Shown piece after piece: positions 37,930 through 52,413 of a DNA stretch of 64,000 nucleotides; position 1 is the first letter of the stretch; each line of letters starts with the position of its first letter. Source of the stretch: Lasioglossum baleicum. Its lineage: Eukaryota; Arthropoda; Insecta; Hymenoptera; Halictidae. The position numbers were made by a program, and so were the translations under genes. A model generated the notes under the pieces. That model had not been told where the DNA came from and did not search any database. It was given only the letters and a program-made list of their open reading frames with translations. The DNA lies in assembly GCF_051020765.1 (NCBI RefSeq), contig NW_027469587.1, positions 1-64,000 of the forward strand, written 5' to 3'.

Positions 37930-40900
37930 ACTGATCTAGCGCGCGAAACAGCGATTCCGCACAGAAATACACTTCTGAAACGAAGAATCGTCGAAACTGA
38001 CATAGGCTCGAATAAATTGTGATCGTGCTTGCCGGGTCGGAGTTTCTATTCCAATTTCGCATACTTGCATGCAAATGCACTGATATAGCACGCGAAACAG
38101 CGATTCCGCACAGAAATACACTTCTGAAACGAAGAATCGTCGAATCTGACATAAGCTCGAATAAATCGTGATCGTGCTTGCCGAATCGGAGTTTCCGTGC
38201 CAATTTTGCATACTTGCATGGAAATGCACTGATATAGCACGCGAAACAGCGATTCCGCACAGAAATACACTTCTGAAACGATGAATCGTCGAATCTGACA
38301 TAGGCTCGAATAAATTGTGATCGTGCTTGCCGGGTCGGATTTTCTATTCCAATTTCGCATACTTGCATGCAAATGCACTGATCTAGCGCGCGAAACAGCG
38401 ATTCCGCACAGAAATACACTTCTGAAACGAAGAATCGTCGAAACTGACATAGGCTCGAATAAATTGTGATCGTGCTTGCCGGGTCGGAGTTTCTATTCCA
38501 ATTTCGCATACTTGCATGCAAATGCACTGATATAGCACGCGAAACAGCGATTCCGCACAGAAATACACTTCTGAAACGAAGAATCGTCGAATCTGACATA
38601 AGCTCGAATGAATCGTGGTCGTGCTTGCCGAATCGGAGTTTCTGTGCCAATTTTGCATACTTGCATGGAAATGCACTGATATAGCACGCGAAACAGCGAT
38701 TCTGCACAGAAATACACTTCTGAAACGAAGAATCGTCGAATCTGACATAAGCTCGAATAAATCGTGATCGTGATTGCCGGGTCGGAGTTTCGATTCCAAT
38801 TTCGCATACTTGCATGCAAATGCATTGATATAGCACGCGAAACTGCGATTCCGTACAGAAATACACTTCTGAAACGAAGAATCGTCGAATCTGACATAAG
38901 CTCGAATGAATCGTTGTCGTGCTTGCCGAATCGGAGTTTCCGTGCCAATTTCGCATATCTGCATACAAATACACATATCTAGCACGCGAAACAGCGATTC
39001 CGCACAGAAATACACTTCTGAAACGAAGAATCGTCCAATCTGACATAGGCTCGAATAAATTGTGATCGTGCTTGCCGTGTCGGAGTTTCTATTCCAATTT
39101 GGCATACTTGCCTGCAAATGCACTGATCTAGCGCGCGAAGCAGCGATTCCGGACAGAAATACACTTCTGAAACGAAGAATCGTCGAATCTGACATAAGCT
39201 CGAATAAATCGTGATCGTGATTGCCGGTCGGAGTTTCTATTCCAATTTGTCATACTTGCATGCAAATGCACTGATCTAACACGCGAAACGGCGATTCCGC
39301 ACAGAAATTCATTTGTGAAACAAATAATCGACGAATCTGACATAAGCTCGAATAAATCGTGGTCGTGCTTGCCGAATCGGAGTTTCCGTACCAATTTCGC
39401 ATATTTGCATACAAATGCACTGATCTAGCACGCTAAACAGCGATTCCGTACAGAAATTCATTTGTGAAACGAATAATCGTTGAATCTGACACAAGCTCGA
39501 ATAAATCATGATCGTGCTTGCCAAATCGGAGTTTTCGTGCCAATTTCGCATATTTGCATGCAGATGCACTGATCTAGCGCGCGAAACAGCGATTCCGCAC
39601 AGAAATACACTTCTGAAACGAAGAATCGTCGAAACTGACATAGGCTCGAATAAATTGTGATCGTGCTTGCCGGGTCGGAGTTTCTATTCCAATTTCGCAT
39701 ACTTGCATCCAAATGCACTGATATAGCACGCGAAACAGCGATTCCGCACAGAAATACACTTCTGAAACGAAGAATCGTCGAATCTGACATAAGCTCGAAT
39801 AAATCGTGATCGTGCTTGCCGAATCGGAGTTTCCGTGCCAATTTTGCATACTTGCATGGAAATGCACTGATATAGCACGCGAAACAGCGATTCCGCACAG
39901 AAATACACTTCTGAAACGATGAATCGTCGAATCTGACATAGGCTCGAATAAATTGTGATCGTGCTTGCTGGGTCGGATTTTCTATTCCAATTTCGCATAC
40001 GTGCATGCAAATGCACTGATCTAGCGCGCGAAACAGCGATTCCGCACAGAAATACACTTCTGAAACGAAGAATCGTCGAATCTGACATAAGCTCGAATAA
40101 ATCGTGATCGTGCTTGCCGAATCGGAGTTTCCGTGCCAATTTTGCATACTTGCATGGAAATGCACTGATATAGCACGCGAAACAGCGATTCCGCACAGAA
40201 ATACACTTCTGAAACGATGAATCGTCGAATCTGACATAGGCTCGAATAAATTGTGATCGTGCTTGCCGAATCGGAGTTTCCGTACCAATTTCGCATATTT
40301 GCATACAAATGCACTGATCTAGCACGCTAAACAGCGATTCCGTACAGAAATTCATTTGTGAAACGAATAATCGTTGAATCTGACACAAGCTCGAATAAAT
40401 CATGATCGTGCTTGCCAAATCGGAGTTTTCGTGCCAATTTCGCATATTTGCATGCAGATGCACTCATCTAGCGCGCGAAACAGCGATTCCGCACAGAAAT
40501 ACACTTCTGAAATGAAGAATCGTCGAAACTGACATAGGCTCGAATAAATTGTGATCGTGCTTGCCGGGTCGGAGTTTCTATTCCAATTTCGCATACTTGC
40601 ATGCAAATGCACTGATATAGCACGCGAAACAGCGATTCCGCACAGAAATACACTTCTGAAACGAAGAATCGTCGAATCTGACATAAGCTCGAATAAATCG
40701 TGATCGTGCTTGCCGAATCGGAGTTTCCGTGCCAATTTTGCATACTTGCATGGAAATGCACTGATCTGGCGCGCGAAACAGCGATTCCGCACAGAAATAC
40801 ACTTCTGAAACGAAGAATGTCGAAACAGACATAGGCTCGAATAAATTGTGATCGTGCTTGCCGGGTCGGATTTTCTATTCCAATTTCGCATACTTGCATG

Positions 40901-43900
40901 CAAATGCACTGATATAGCACGCGAAACAGCGATTCCGTACAGAAATACACTTCTGAAACGAAGAATCGTCGAATCTGACATAAGCTCGAATGAATCGTGG
41001 TCGTGCTTGCCGAATCGGAGTTTCCGTGCCAATTTCGCATATCTGCATACAAATACACATATCTAGCACGCGAAACAGCGATTCCGCACAGAAATACACT
41101 TCTCAAACGAAGAATCGTCGAATCTGACATAAGCTCGAATAAATCGTGATCGTGCTTGCCGAATCGGAGTTTCCGTGCCAATTTTGCATACTTGCATGGA
41201 AATGCACTGATATAGCACGCGAAACAGCGATTCCGCACAGAAATACACTTCTGAAACGATGAATCGTCGAATCTGACATAGGCTCGAATAAATCGTGATC
41301 GTGATTGCCGGTCGGAGTTTCTATTCCAATTTGTCATACTTGCATGCGAATGCACTGATCTAACACGCGAAACGGCGATTCCGCACAGAAATTCATTTGT
41401 GAAACAAATAATCGACGAATCTGACATAAGCTCGAATAAATCGTGGTCGTGCTTGCCGAATCGGAGTTTCCGTACCAATTTCGCATATTTGCATACAAAT
41501 GCACTGATCTAGCACGCTAAACAGCGATTCCGTACAGAAATTCATTTGTGAAACGAATAATCGTTGAATCTGACACAAGCTCGAATAAATCATGATCGTG
41601 CTTGCCAAATCGGAGTTTTCGTGCCAATTTCGCATATTTGCATGCAGATGCACTCATCTAGCGCGCGAAACAGCGATTCCGCACAGAAATACACTTCTGA
41701 AATGAAGAATCGTCGAAACTGACATAGGCTCGAATAAATTGTGATCGTGCTTGCCGGGTCGGAGTTTCTATTCCAATTTCGCATACTTGCATGCAAATGC
41801 ACTGATATAGCACGCGAAACAGCGATTCCGCACAGAAATACACTTCTGAAACGAAGAATCGTCGAATCTGACATAAGCTCGAATAAATCGTGATCGTGCT
41901 TGCCGAATCGGAGTTTCCGTGCCAATTTTGCATACTTGCATGGAAATGCACTGATATAGCACGCGAAACAGCGATTCCGCACAGAAATACACTTCTGAAA
42001 CGAAGAATCGTCGAATCTGACATAAGCTCGAATGAATCGTGGTCGTGCTTGCCGAATCGGAGTTTCTGTGCCAATTTTGCATACTTGCATGGAAATGCAC
42101 TGATATAGCACGCGAAACAGCGATTCCGCACAGAAATACACTTCTGAAACGAAGAATCGTCGAATCTGACATAAGCTCGAATAAATCGTGATCGTGATTG
42201 CCGGGTCGGAGTTTCGATTCCAATTTCTCATACTTGCATGCAAATGCACTGATCTAGCGCGCGAAACAGCGATTCCGCACAGAAATACACTTCTGAAACG
42301 AAGAATGTCGAAACAGACATAGGCTCGAATAAATTGTGATCGTGCTTGCCGGGTCGGATTTTCTATTCCAATTTCGCATACTTGCATGCAAATGCACTGA
42401 TATAGCACGCGAAACAGCGATTCCGTACAGAAATACACTTCTGAAACGAAGAATCGTCGAATCTGACATAAGCTCGAATGAATCGTGGTCGTGCTTGCCG
42501 AATCGGAGTTTCCGTGCCAATTTCGCATATCTGCATACAAATACACATATCTAGCACGCGAAACAGCGATTCCGCACAGAAATACACTTCTGAAACGAAG
42601 AATCGTCGAATCTGACATAAGCTCGAATAAATCGTGATCGTGATTGCCGGGTCGGAGTTTCGATTCCAATTTCTCATACTTGCATGCAAATGCACTGATC
42701 TAGCGCGCGAAACAGCGATTCCGCACAGAAATACACTTCTGAAACGAAGAATCGTCGAATCTGACATAAGCTCGAATAAATCGTGATCGTGCTTGCCGAA
42801 TCGGAGTTTCCGTGCCAATTTTGCATACTTGCATGGAAATGCACTGATATAGCACGCGAAACAGCGATTCCGCACAGAAATACACTTCTGAAACGATGAA
42901 TCGTCGAATCTGACATAGGCTCGAATAAATTGTGATCGTGCTTGCCGGGTCGGATTTTCTATTCCAATTTCGCATACTTGCATGCAAATGCACTGATCTA
43001 GCGCGCGAAACAGCGATTCCGCACAGAAATACACTTCTGAAACGAAGAATCGTCGAAACTGACATAGGCTCGAATAAATTGTGATCGTGCTTGCCGGGTC
43101 AGAGTTTCTATTCCAATTTCGCATACTTGCATGCAAATGCACTGATATAGCACGCGAAACAGCGATTCCGCACAGAAATACACTTCTGAAACGAAGAATC
43201 GTCGAATCTGACATAAGCTCGAATAAATCGTGATCGTGCTTGCCGAATCGGAGTTTCCGTGCCAATTTTGCATACTTGCATGGAAATGCACTGATATAGC
43301 ACGCGAAACAGCGATTCCGCACAGAAATACACTTCTGAAACGATGAATCGTCGAATCTGACATAGGCTCGAATAAATTGTGATCGTGCTTGCCGGGTCGG
43401 ATTTTCTATTCCAATTTCGCATACTTGCATGCAAATGCACTGATCTAGCGCGCGAAACAGCGATTCCGCACAGAAATACACTTCTGAAACGAAGAATCGT
43501 CGAAACTGACATAGGCTCGAATAAATTGTGATCGTGCTTGCCGGGTCGGAGTTTCTATTCCAATTTCGCATACTTGCATGCAAATGCACTGATATAGCAC
43601 GCGAAACAGCGATTCCGCACAGAAATACACTTCTGAAACGAAGAATCGTCGAATCTGACATAAGCTCGAATGAATCGTGGTCGTACTTGCCGAATCGGAG
43701 TTTCTGTGCCAATTTTGCATACTTGCATGGAAATGCACTGATATAGCACGCGAAACAGCGATTCCGCACAGAAATACACTTCTGAAACGAAGAATCGTCG
43801 AATCTGACATAAGCTCGAATAAATCGTGATCGTGATTGCCGGGTCGGAGTTTCGATTCCAATTTCGCATACTTGCATGCAAATGCATTGATATAGCACGC

Positions 43901-45140
43901 GAAACTGCGATTCCGTACAGAAATACACTTCTGAAACGAAGAATCGTCGAATCTGACATAAGCTCGAATGAATCGTTGTCGTGCTTGCCGAATCGGAGTT
44001 TCCGTGCCAATTTCGCATATCTGCATACAAATACACATATCTAGCACGCGAAACAGCGATTCCGCACAGAAATACACTTCTGAAACGAAGAATCGTCCAA
44101 TCTGACATAGGCTCGAATAAATTGTGATCGTGCTTGCCGTGTCGGAGTTTCTATTCCAATTTGGCATACTTGCCTGCAAATGCACTGATCTAGCGCGCGA
44201 AGCAGCGATTCCGGACAGAAATACACTTCTGAAACGAAGAATCGTCGAATCTGACATAAGCTCGAATAAATCGTGATCGTGATTGCCGGTCGGAGTTTCT
44301 ATTCCAATTTGTCATACTTGCATGCAAATGCACTGATCTAACACGCGAAACGGCGATTCCGCACAGAAATTCATTTGTGAAACAAATAATCGACGAATCT
44401 GACATAAGCTCGAATAAATCGTGGTCGTGCTTGCCGAATCGGAGTTTCCGTACCAATTTCGCATATTTGCATACAAATGCACTGATCTAGCACGCTAAAC
44501 AGCGATTCCGTACAGAAATTCATTTGTGAAACGAATAATCGTTGAATCTGACACAAGCTCGAATAAATCATGATCGTGCTTGCCAAATCGGAGTTTTCGT
44601 GCCAATTTCGCATATTTGCATGCAGATGCACTGATCTAGCGCGCGAAACAGCGATTCCGCACAGAAATACACTTCTGAAACGAAGAATCGTCGAAACTGA
44701 CATAGGCTCGAATAAATTGTGATCGTGCTTGCCGGGTCGGAGTTTCTATTCCAATTTCGCATACTTGCATCCAAATGCACTGATATAGCACGCGAAACAG
44801 CGATTCCGCACAGAAATACACTTCTGAAACGAAGAATCGTCGAATCTGACATAAGCTCGAATAAATCGTGATCGTGCTTGCCGAATCGGAGTTTCCGTGC
44901 CAATTTTGCATACTTGCATGGAAATGCACTGATATAGCACGCGAAACAGCGATTCCGCACAGAAATACACTTCTGAAACGATGAATCGTCGAATCTGACA
45001 TAGGCTCGAATAAATTGTGATCGTGCTTGCTGGGTCGGATTTTCTATTCCAATTTCGCATACGTGCATGCAAATGCACTGATCTAGCGCGCGAAACAGCG
45101 ATTCCGCACAGAAATACACTTCTGAAACGAAGAATCGTCG
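37930..45140 (+). repeat. Block copied at 5,062-bp offset (34 monomers)
   Basis: About 37,930-40,078 recurs at 42,992-45,140 with constant offset 5,062 (34 monomers minus 4). Shared rare changes support common origin: GCGCGCGAAGCAGCG at 39,131 and 44,193, GCTTGCTGGGTCGG near 39,964 and 45,026, and CATACGTGCATGC near 40,007 and 45,069. The intervening 40,400-42,900 holds an S11-S5-S3 series repeated at 1,190 bp (40,400 to 41,590), including S5 units starting GAAATGAAGAATCG. Confidence 0.86.
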
Positions 45141-45724
45141 AAACTGACATAGGCTCGAATAAATTGTGATCGTGCTTGCCGGGTCGGAGTTTCTATTCCA
45201 ATTTCGCATACTTGCATGCAAATGCACTGATATAGCACGCGAAACAGCGATTCCGCACAGAAATACACTTCTGAAACGAAGAATCGTCGAATCTGACATA
45301 AGCTCGAATAAATCGTGATCGTGCTTGCCGAATCGGAGTTTCCGTGCCAATTTCGCATATCTGCATACAAATGCACTGATCTAGCACGCGAAACAGCGAT
45401 TCCGCACAGAAATACACTTCTGAAACGAAGAATCGTCGAATCTGACATAAGCTCGAATGAATCGTGGTCGTGCTTGTCGAATCGGAGTTTCTGTGCCAAT
45501 TTTGCATACTTGCATGGAAATGCACTGATATAGCACGCGAAACAGCGATTCCGCACAGAAATACACTTCTGAAACGAAGAATCGTCGAATCTGACATAAG
45601 CTCGAATGAATCGTGGTCGTGCTTGCCGAATCGGAGTTTCCGTGCCAATTTCGCATATCTGCATACAAATACACATATCTAGCACGCGAAACAGCGATTC
45701 CGCACAGAAATACACTTCTCAAAC

Positions 45725-48700
45725 GAAGAATCGTCGAATCTGACATAAGCTCGAATAAATCGTGGTCGTGCATGCCGAATCGGAGTTTCCGTACCAATTT
45801 CGCATATTTGCATACAAATGCACTGATCTAGCACGCTAAACAGCGATTCCGTACAGAAATTCATTTGTGAAACGAATAATCGTTGAATCTGACACAAGCT
45901 CGAATAAATCATGATCGTGCTTGCCAAATCGGAGTTTTCGTGCCAATTTCGCATATTTGCATGCAGATGCACTGATCTAGCGCGCGAAACAGCGATTCCG
46001 CACAGAAATACACTTCTGAAACGAAGAATCGTCGAAACTGACATAGGCTCGAATAAATTGTGATCGTGCTTGCCGGGTCAGAGTTTCTATTCCAATTTCG
46101 CATACTTGCATGCAAATGCACTGACATAGCACGCGAAACAGCGATTCCGCACAGAAATACACTTCTGAAACGAAGAATCGTCGATTCTGACATAAGCTCG
46201 AATGAATCGTTGTCGTGCTTGCCGAATCGGAGTTTCCGTGCCAATTTCGAATATCTGCATACAAATACACATATCTAGCACGCGAAACAGCGATTCCGCA
46301 CAGAAATACACTTCTGAAACGAAGAATCGTCCAATCTGACATAGGCTCGAATAAATTGTGATCGTGCTTGCCGTGTCGGAGTTTCTATTCCAATTTGGCA
46401 TACTTGCCTGCAAATGCACTGATCTAGCGCGCGAAACAGCGATTCCGCACAGAAATACACTTCTGAAACGAAGAATCGTCGAATCTGACATAAGCTCGAA
46501 TAAATCGTGATCGTGATTGCCGGTCGGAGTTTCTATTCCAATTTGTCATACTTGCATGCAAATGCACTGATCTAACACGCGAAACGGCGATTCCGCACAG
46601 AAATTCATTTGTGAAACAAATAATCGACGAATCTGACATAAGCTCGAATAAATCGTGGTCGTGCTTGCCGAATCGGAGTTTCCGTACCAATTTCGCATAT
46701 TTGCATACAAATGCACTGATCTAGCACGCTAAACAGCGATTCCGTACAGAAATTCATTTGTGAAACGAATAATCGTTGAATCTGACACAAGCTCGAATAA
46801 ATCATGATCGTGCTTGCCAAATCGGAGTTTTCGTGCCATTTTCGCATATTTGCATGCAGATGCACTGATCTAGCGCGCGAAACAGCGATTCCGCACAGAA
46901 ATACACTTCTGAAATGAAGAATCGTCGAAACTGACATAGGCTCGAATAAATTGTGATCGTGCTTGCCGGGTCGGAGTTTCTATTCCAATTTCGCATACTT
47001 GCATGCAAATGCACTGATATAGCACGCGAAACAGCGATTCCGCACAGAAATACACTTCTGAAACGAAGAATCGTCGAATCTGACATAAGCTCGAATAAAT
47101 CGTGATCGTGCTTGCCGAATCGGAGTTTCCGTGCCAATTTTGCATACTTGCATGGAAATGCACTGATATAGCACGCGAAACAGCGATTCCGCACAGAAAT
47201 ACACTTCTGAAACGATGAATCGTCGAATCTGACATAGGCTCGAATAAATCGTGATCGTGATTGCCGGTCGGAGTTTCTATTCCAATTTGTCATACTTGCA
47301 TGCAAATGCACTGATCTAACACGCGAAACGGCGATTCCGCACAGAAATTCATTTGTGAAACAAATAATCGACGAATCTGACATAAGCTCGAATAAATCGT
47401 GGTCGTGCTTGCCGAATCGGAGTTTCCGTACCAATTTCGCATATTTGCATACAAATGCACTGATCTAGCACGCTAAACAGCGATTCCGTACAGAAATTCA
47501 TTTGTGAAACGAATAATCGTTGAATCTGACACAAGCTCGAATAAATCATGATCGTGCTTGCCAAATCGGAGTTTTCGTGCCAATTTCGCATATTTGCATG
47601 CAGATGCACTCATCTAGCGCGCGAAACAGCGATTCCGCACAGAAATACACTTCTGAAATGAAGAATCGTCGAAACTGACATAGGCTCGAATAAATTGTGA
47701 TCGTGCTTGCCGGGTCGGAGTTTCTATTCCAATTTCGCATACTTGCATGCAAATGCACTGATATAGCACGCGAAACAGCGATTCCGCACAGAAATACACT
47801 TCTGAAACGAAGAATCGTCGAATCTGACATAAGCTCGAATAAATCGTGATCGTGCTTGCCGAATCGGAGTTTCCGTGCCAATTTTGCATACTTGCATGGA
47901 AATGCACTGATATAGCTCGCGAAACAGCGATTCCGCACAGAAATACACTTCTGAAACGAAGAATCGTCGAATCTGACATAAGCTCGAATAAATCGTGATC
48001 GTGATTGCCGGGTCGGAGTTTCGATTCCAATTTCTCATACTTGCATGCAAATGCACTGATCTGGCGCGCGAAACAGCGATTCCGCACAGAAATACACTTC
48101 TGAAACGAAGAATGTCGAAACAGACATAGGCTCGAATAAATTGTGATCGTGCTTGCCGGGTCGGATTTTCTATTCCAATTTCGCATACTTGCATGCAAAT
48201 GCACTGATATAGCACGCGAAACAGCGATTCCGTACAGAAATACACTTCTGAAACGAAGAATCGTCGAATCTGACATAAGCTCGAATGAATCGTGGTCGTG
48301 CTTGCCGAATCGGAGTTTCCGTGCCAATTTCGCATATCTGCATACAAATACACATATCTAGCACGCGAAACAGCGATTCCGCACAGAAATACACTTCTCA
48401 AACGAAGAATCGTCGAATCTGACATAAGCTCGAATAAATCGTGATCGTGCTTGCCGAATCGGAGTTTCCGTGCCAATTTTGCATACTTGCATGGAAATGC
48501 ACTGATATAGCACGCGAAACAGCGATTCCGCACAGAAATACACTTCTGAAACGATGAATCGTCGAATCTGACATAGGCTCGAATAAATCGTGATCGTGAT
48601 TGCCGGTCGGAGTTTCTATTCCAATTTGTCATACTTGCATGCAAATGCACTGATCTAACACGCGAAACGGCGATTCCGCACAGAAATTCATTTGTGAAAC

Positions 48701-51700
48701 AAATAATCGACGAATCTGACATAAGCTCGAATAAATCGTGGTCGTGCTTGCCGAATCGGAGTTTCCGTACCAATTTCGCATATTTGCATACAAATGCACT
48801 GATCTAGCACGCTAAACAGCGATTCCGTACAGAAATTCATTTGTGAAACGAATAATCGTTGAATCTGACACAAGCTCGAATAAATCATGATCGTGCTTGC
48901 CAAATCGGAGTTTTCGAGCCAATTTCGCATATTTGCATGCAGATGCACTCATCTAGCGCGCGAAACAGCGATTCCGCACAGAAATACACTTCTGAAATGA
49001 AGAATCGTCGAAACTGACATAGGCTCGAATAAATTGTGATCGTGCTTGCCGGGTCGGAGTTTCTATTCCAATTTCGCATACTTGCATGCAAATGCACTGA
49101 TATAGCACGCGAAACAGCGATTCCGCACAGAAATACACTTCTGAAACGAAGAATCGTCGAATCTGACATAAGCTCGAATAAATCGTGATCGTGCTTGCCG
49201 AATCGGAGTTTCCGTGCCAATTTTGCATACTTGCATGGAAATGCACTGATATAGCACGCGAAACAGCGATTCCGCACAGAAATACACTTCTGAAACGAAG
49301 AATCGTCGAATCTGACATAAGCTCGAATGAATCGTGGTCGTGCTTGCCGAATCGGAGTTTTCGTGCCAATTTCGCATATTTGCATGCAGATGCACTCATC
49401 TAGCGCGCGAAACAGCGATTCCGCACAGAAATACACTTCTGAAATGAAGAATCGTCGAAACTGACATAGGCTCGAATAAATTGTGATCGTGCTTGCCGGG
49501 TCGGAGTTTCTATTCCAATTTCGCATACTTGCATGCAAATGCACTGATATAGCACGCGAAACAGCGATTCCGCACAGAAATACACTTCTGAAACGAAGAA
49601 TCGTCGAATCTGACATAAGCTCGAATAAATCGTGATCGTGCTTGCCGAATCGGAGTTTCCGTGCCATTTTCGCATATCTGCATACAAATGCACTGATCTA
49701 GCACGCGAAACAGCGATTCCGCACAGAAATACACTTCTGAAACGAAGAATCGTCGAATCTGACATAAGCTCGAATGAATCGTGGTCGTGCTTGCCGAATC
49801 GGAGTTTCTGTGCCAATTTTGCATACTTGCATGGAAATGCACTGATATAGCTCGCGAAACAGCGATTCCGCACAGAAATACACTTCTGAAACGAAGAATC
49901 GTCGAATCTGACATAAGCTCGAATAAATCGTGATCGTGATTGCCGGGTCGGAGTTTCGATTCCAATTTCTCATACTTGCATGCAAATGCACTGATCTGGC
50001 GCGCGAAACAGCGATTCCGCACAGAAATACACTTCTGAAACGAAGAATGTCGAAACAGACATAGGCTCGAATAAATTGTGATCGTGCTTGCCGGGTCGGA
50101 TTTTCTATTCCAATTTCGCATACTTGCATGCAAATGCACTGATATAGCACGCGAAACAGCGATTCCGTACAGAAATACACTTCTGAAACGAAGAATCGTC
50201 GAATCTGACATAAGCTCGAATAAATCGTGGTCGTGCATGCCGAATCGGAGTTTCCGTACCAATTTCGCATATTTGCATACAAATGCACTGATCTAGCACG
50301 CTAAACAGCGATTCCGTACAGAAATTCATTTGTGAAACGAATAATCGTTGAATCTGACACAAGCTCGAATAAATCATGATCGTGCTTGCCAAATCGGAGT
50401 TTTCGTGCCAATTTCGCATATTTGCATGCAGATGCACTGATCTAGCGCGCGAAACAGCGATTCCGCACAGAAATACACTTCTGAAACGAAGAATCGTCGA
50501 AACTGACATAGGCTCGAATAAATTGTGATCATGCTTGCCGGGTCAGAGTTTCTATTCCAATTTCGCATACTTGCATGCAAATGCACTGACATAGCACGCG
50601 AAACAGCGATACCGCACAGAAATACACTTCTGAAACGAAGAATCGTCGATTCTGACATAAGCTCGAATGAATCGTTGTCGTGCTTGCCGAATCGGAGTTT
50701 CCGTGCCAATTTCGAATATCTGCATACAAATACACATATCTAGCACGCGAAACAGCGATTCCGCACAGAAATACACTTCTGAAACGAAGAATCGTCCAAT
50801 CTGACATAGGCTCGAATAAATTGTGATCGTGCTTGCCGTGTCGGAGTTTCTATTCCAATTTGGCATACTTGCCTGCAAATGCACTGATCTAGCGCGCGAA
50901 ACAGCGATTCCGCACAGAAATACACTTCTGAAACGAAGAATCGTCGAATCTGACATAAGCTCGAATAAATCGTGATCGTGATTGCCGGTCGGAGTTTCTA
51001 TTCCAATTTGTCATACTTGCATGCAAATGCACTGATCTAACACGCGAAACGGCGATTCCGCACAGAAATTCATTTGTGAAACAAATAATCGACGAATCTG
51101 ACATAAGCTCGAATAAATCGTGGTCGTGCTTGCCGAATCGGAGTTTCCGTACCAATTTCGCATATTTGCATACAAATGCACTGATCTAGCACGCTAAACA
51201 GCGATTCCGTACAGAAATTCATTTGTGAAACGAATAATCGTTGAATCTGACACAAGCTCGAATAAATCATGATCGTGCTTGCCAAATCGGAGTTTTCGTG
51301 CCAATTTCGCATATTTGCATGCAGATGCACTGATCTAGCGCGCGAAACAGCGATTCCGCACAGAAATACACTTCTGAAATGAAGAATCGTCGAAACTGAC
51401 ATAGGCTCGAATAAATTGTGATCGTGCTTGCCGGGTCGGAGTTTCTATTCCAATTTCGCATACTTGCATGCAAATGCACTGATATAGCACGCGAAACAGC
51501 GATTCCGCACAGAAATACACTTCTGAAACGAAGAATCGTCGAATCTGACATAAGCTCGAATAAATCGTGATCGTGCTTGCCGAATCGGAGTTTCCGTGCC
51601 AATTTTGCATACTTGCATGGAAATGCACTGATATAGCACGCGAAACAGCGATTCCGCACAGAAATACACTTCTGAAACGATGAATCGTCGAATCTGACAT

Positions 51701-51702
51701 AA
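45725..51702 (+). repeat. Block copied at 4,465-bp offset (30 monomers)
   Basis: About 45,725-47,237 recurs at 50,190-51,702. Shared rare changes are GCACTGACATAGC (46,129 and 50,594), GTCGATTCTGAC (46,182 and 50,647) and TTTCGAATATCTG (46,246 and 50,711). The intervening 47,240-50,190 holds S9-S10-S11 sets at 47,350 and 48,690 (1,339-bp offset) and S13-S12 sets, all ordinary satellite. The short stretch 45,141-45,724 before the block is S3, S6 and S8-like monomers. Confidence 0.85.
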
Positions 51703-51965
51703 GCTCGAATGAATCGTGGTCGTGCTTGCCGAATCGGAGTTTCCGTGCCAATTTTGTATACTTGCATGGAAATGCACTGATATAGCACGCGAAACAGCGA
51801 TTCCGCACAGAAATACACTTCTGAAACGAAGAATCGTCGAATCTGACATAAGCTCGAATAAATCGTGATCGTGATTGCCGGGTCGGAGTTTCGATTCCAA
51901 TTTCTCATACTTGCATGCAAATGCACTGATCTAGCGCGCGAAACAGCGATTCCGCACAGAAATAC

Positions 51966-52413
51966 TCTTCTGAAACGAAGAATCGTCGAATCTGATATAA
52001 GCTCGAATAAATCGTGATCGTGCTTGCCGAATCGGAGTTATCGTGCCAATTTGGCATACTTGCTTGCAAATGCACTGATCTACTACGCGAAACAGCGATT
52101 CCGCACAGAAATTCATTTGTGAAACGAATAATTATCGAATCTGACATAAGCTCGAATAAATCGTGATCGTGCTTGCCGAATCGGAGTTTTCGTGCCAATT
52201 TCGCATATTTTGCATGCAAATGCACTGATCTAGCACGCGAAACAGCGATTCCGCAAAGAAATACACTTCTGAAACGAAGAATCGTCGAATCTGCCATAAG
52301 CTCGATTAAATCGCGATCGTGCTTGCCGGGTCGGAGTGTCTACTCCAATTTCTCATACTTGCATGCAAATGCACTGATCTAGCGCGCGAAACAGCGATTC
52401 CGCACAGAAATAC
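51966..52413 (+). repeat. Trio of strongly diverged monomers (copy 1)
   Basis: Three adjacent units carry many changes rare or absent elsewhere: CTGATATAAGC, GGAGTTATCGTGCC, ACTTGCTTGCAAATG, GATCTACTACGCG, AATAATTATCGAATC, GCATATTTTGCATGC, CCGCAAAGAAATAC, GCTCGATTAAATCGCGATCG and GGAGTGTCTACTCC. They occur only here and, copied by the 2,981-bp duplication, at 54,947-55,394. Confidence 0.87.

Larger units (their letters stand above)
32233..38492 (+). repeat. 3,127-bp (21-monomer) tandem duplication
   Basis: About 32,233-35,362 matches 35,360-38,492, nearly two perfect adjacent copies. The offset is 3,127 at the start (21 monomers minus 2) and 3,130 after two local indels: GAATAATTGTG near 34,887 in copy 1 and GCGAAAAACGGCG near 37,647 in copy 2. 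Few substitutions separate the copies, for example GGCTAGAATA near 37,420 and TTGCCTTCAAATG near 37,472 in copy 2. Low divergence suggests a recent event. Confidence 0.9.

Noticed and set aside
51966..52413. Possible foreign insertion (transposon fragment) in the diverged stretch
   Set aside because: Every base aligns to the satellite unit in phase. There are no terminal repeats, target-site duplication or coding sequence.
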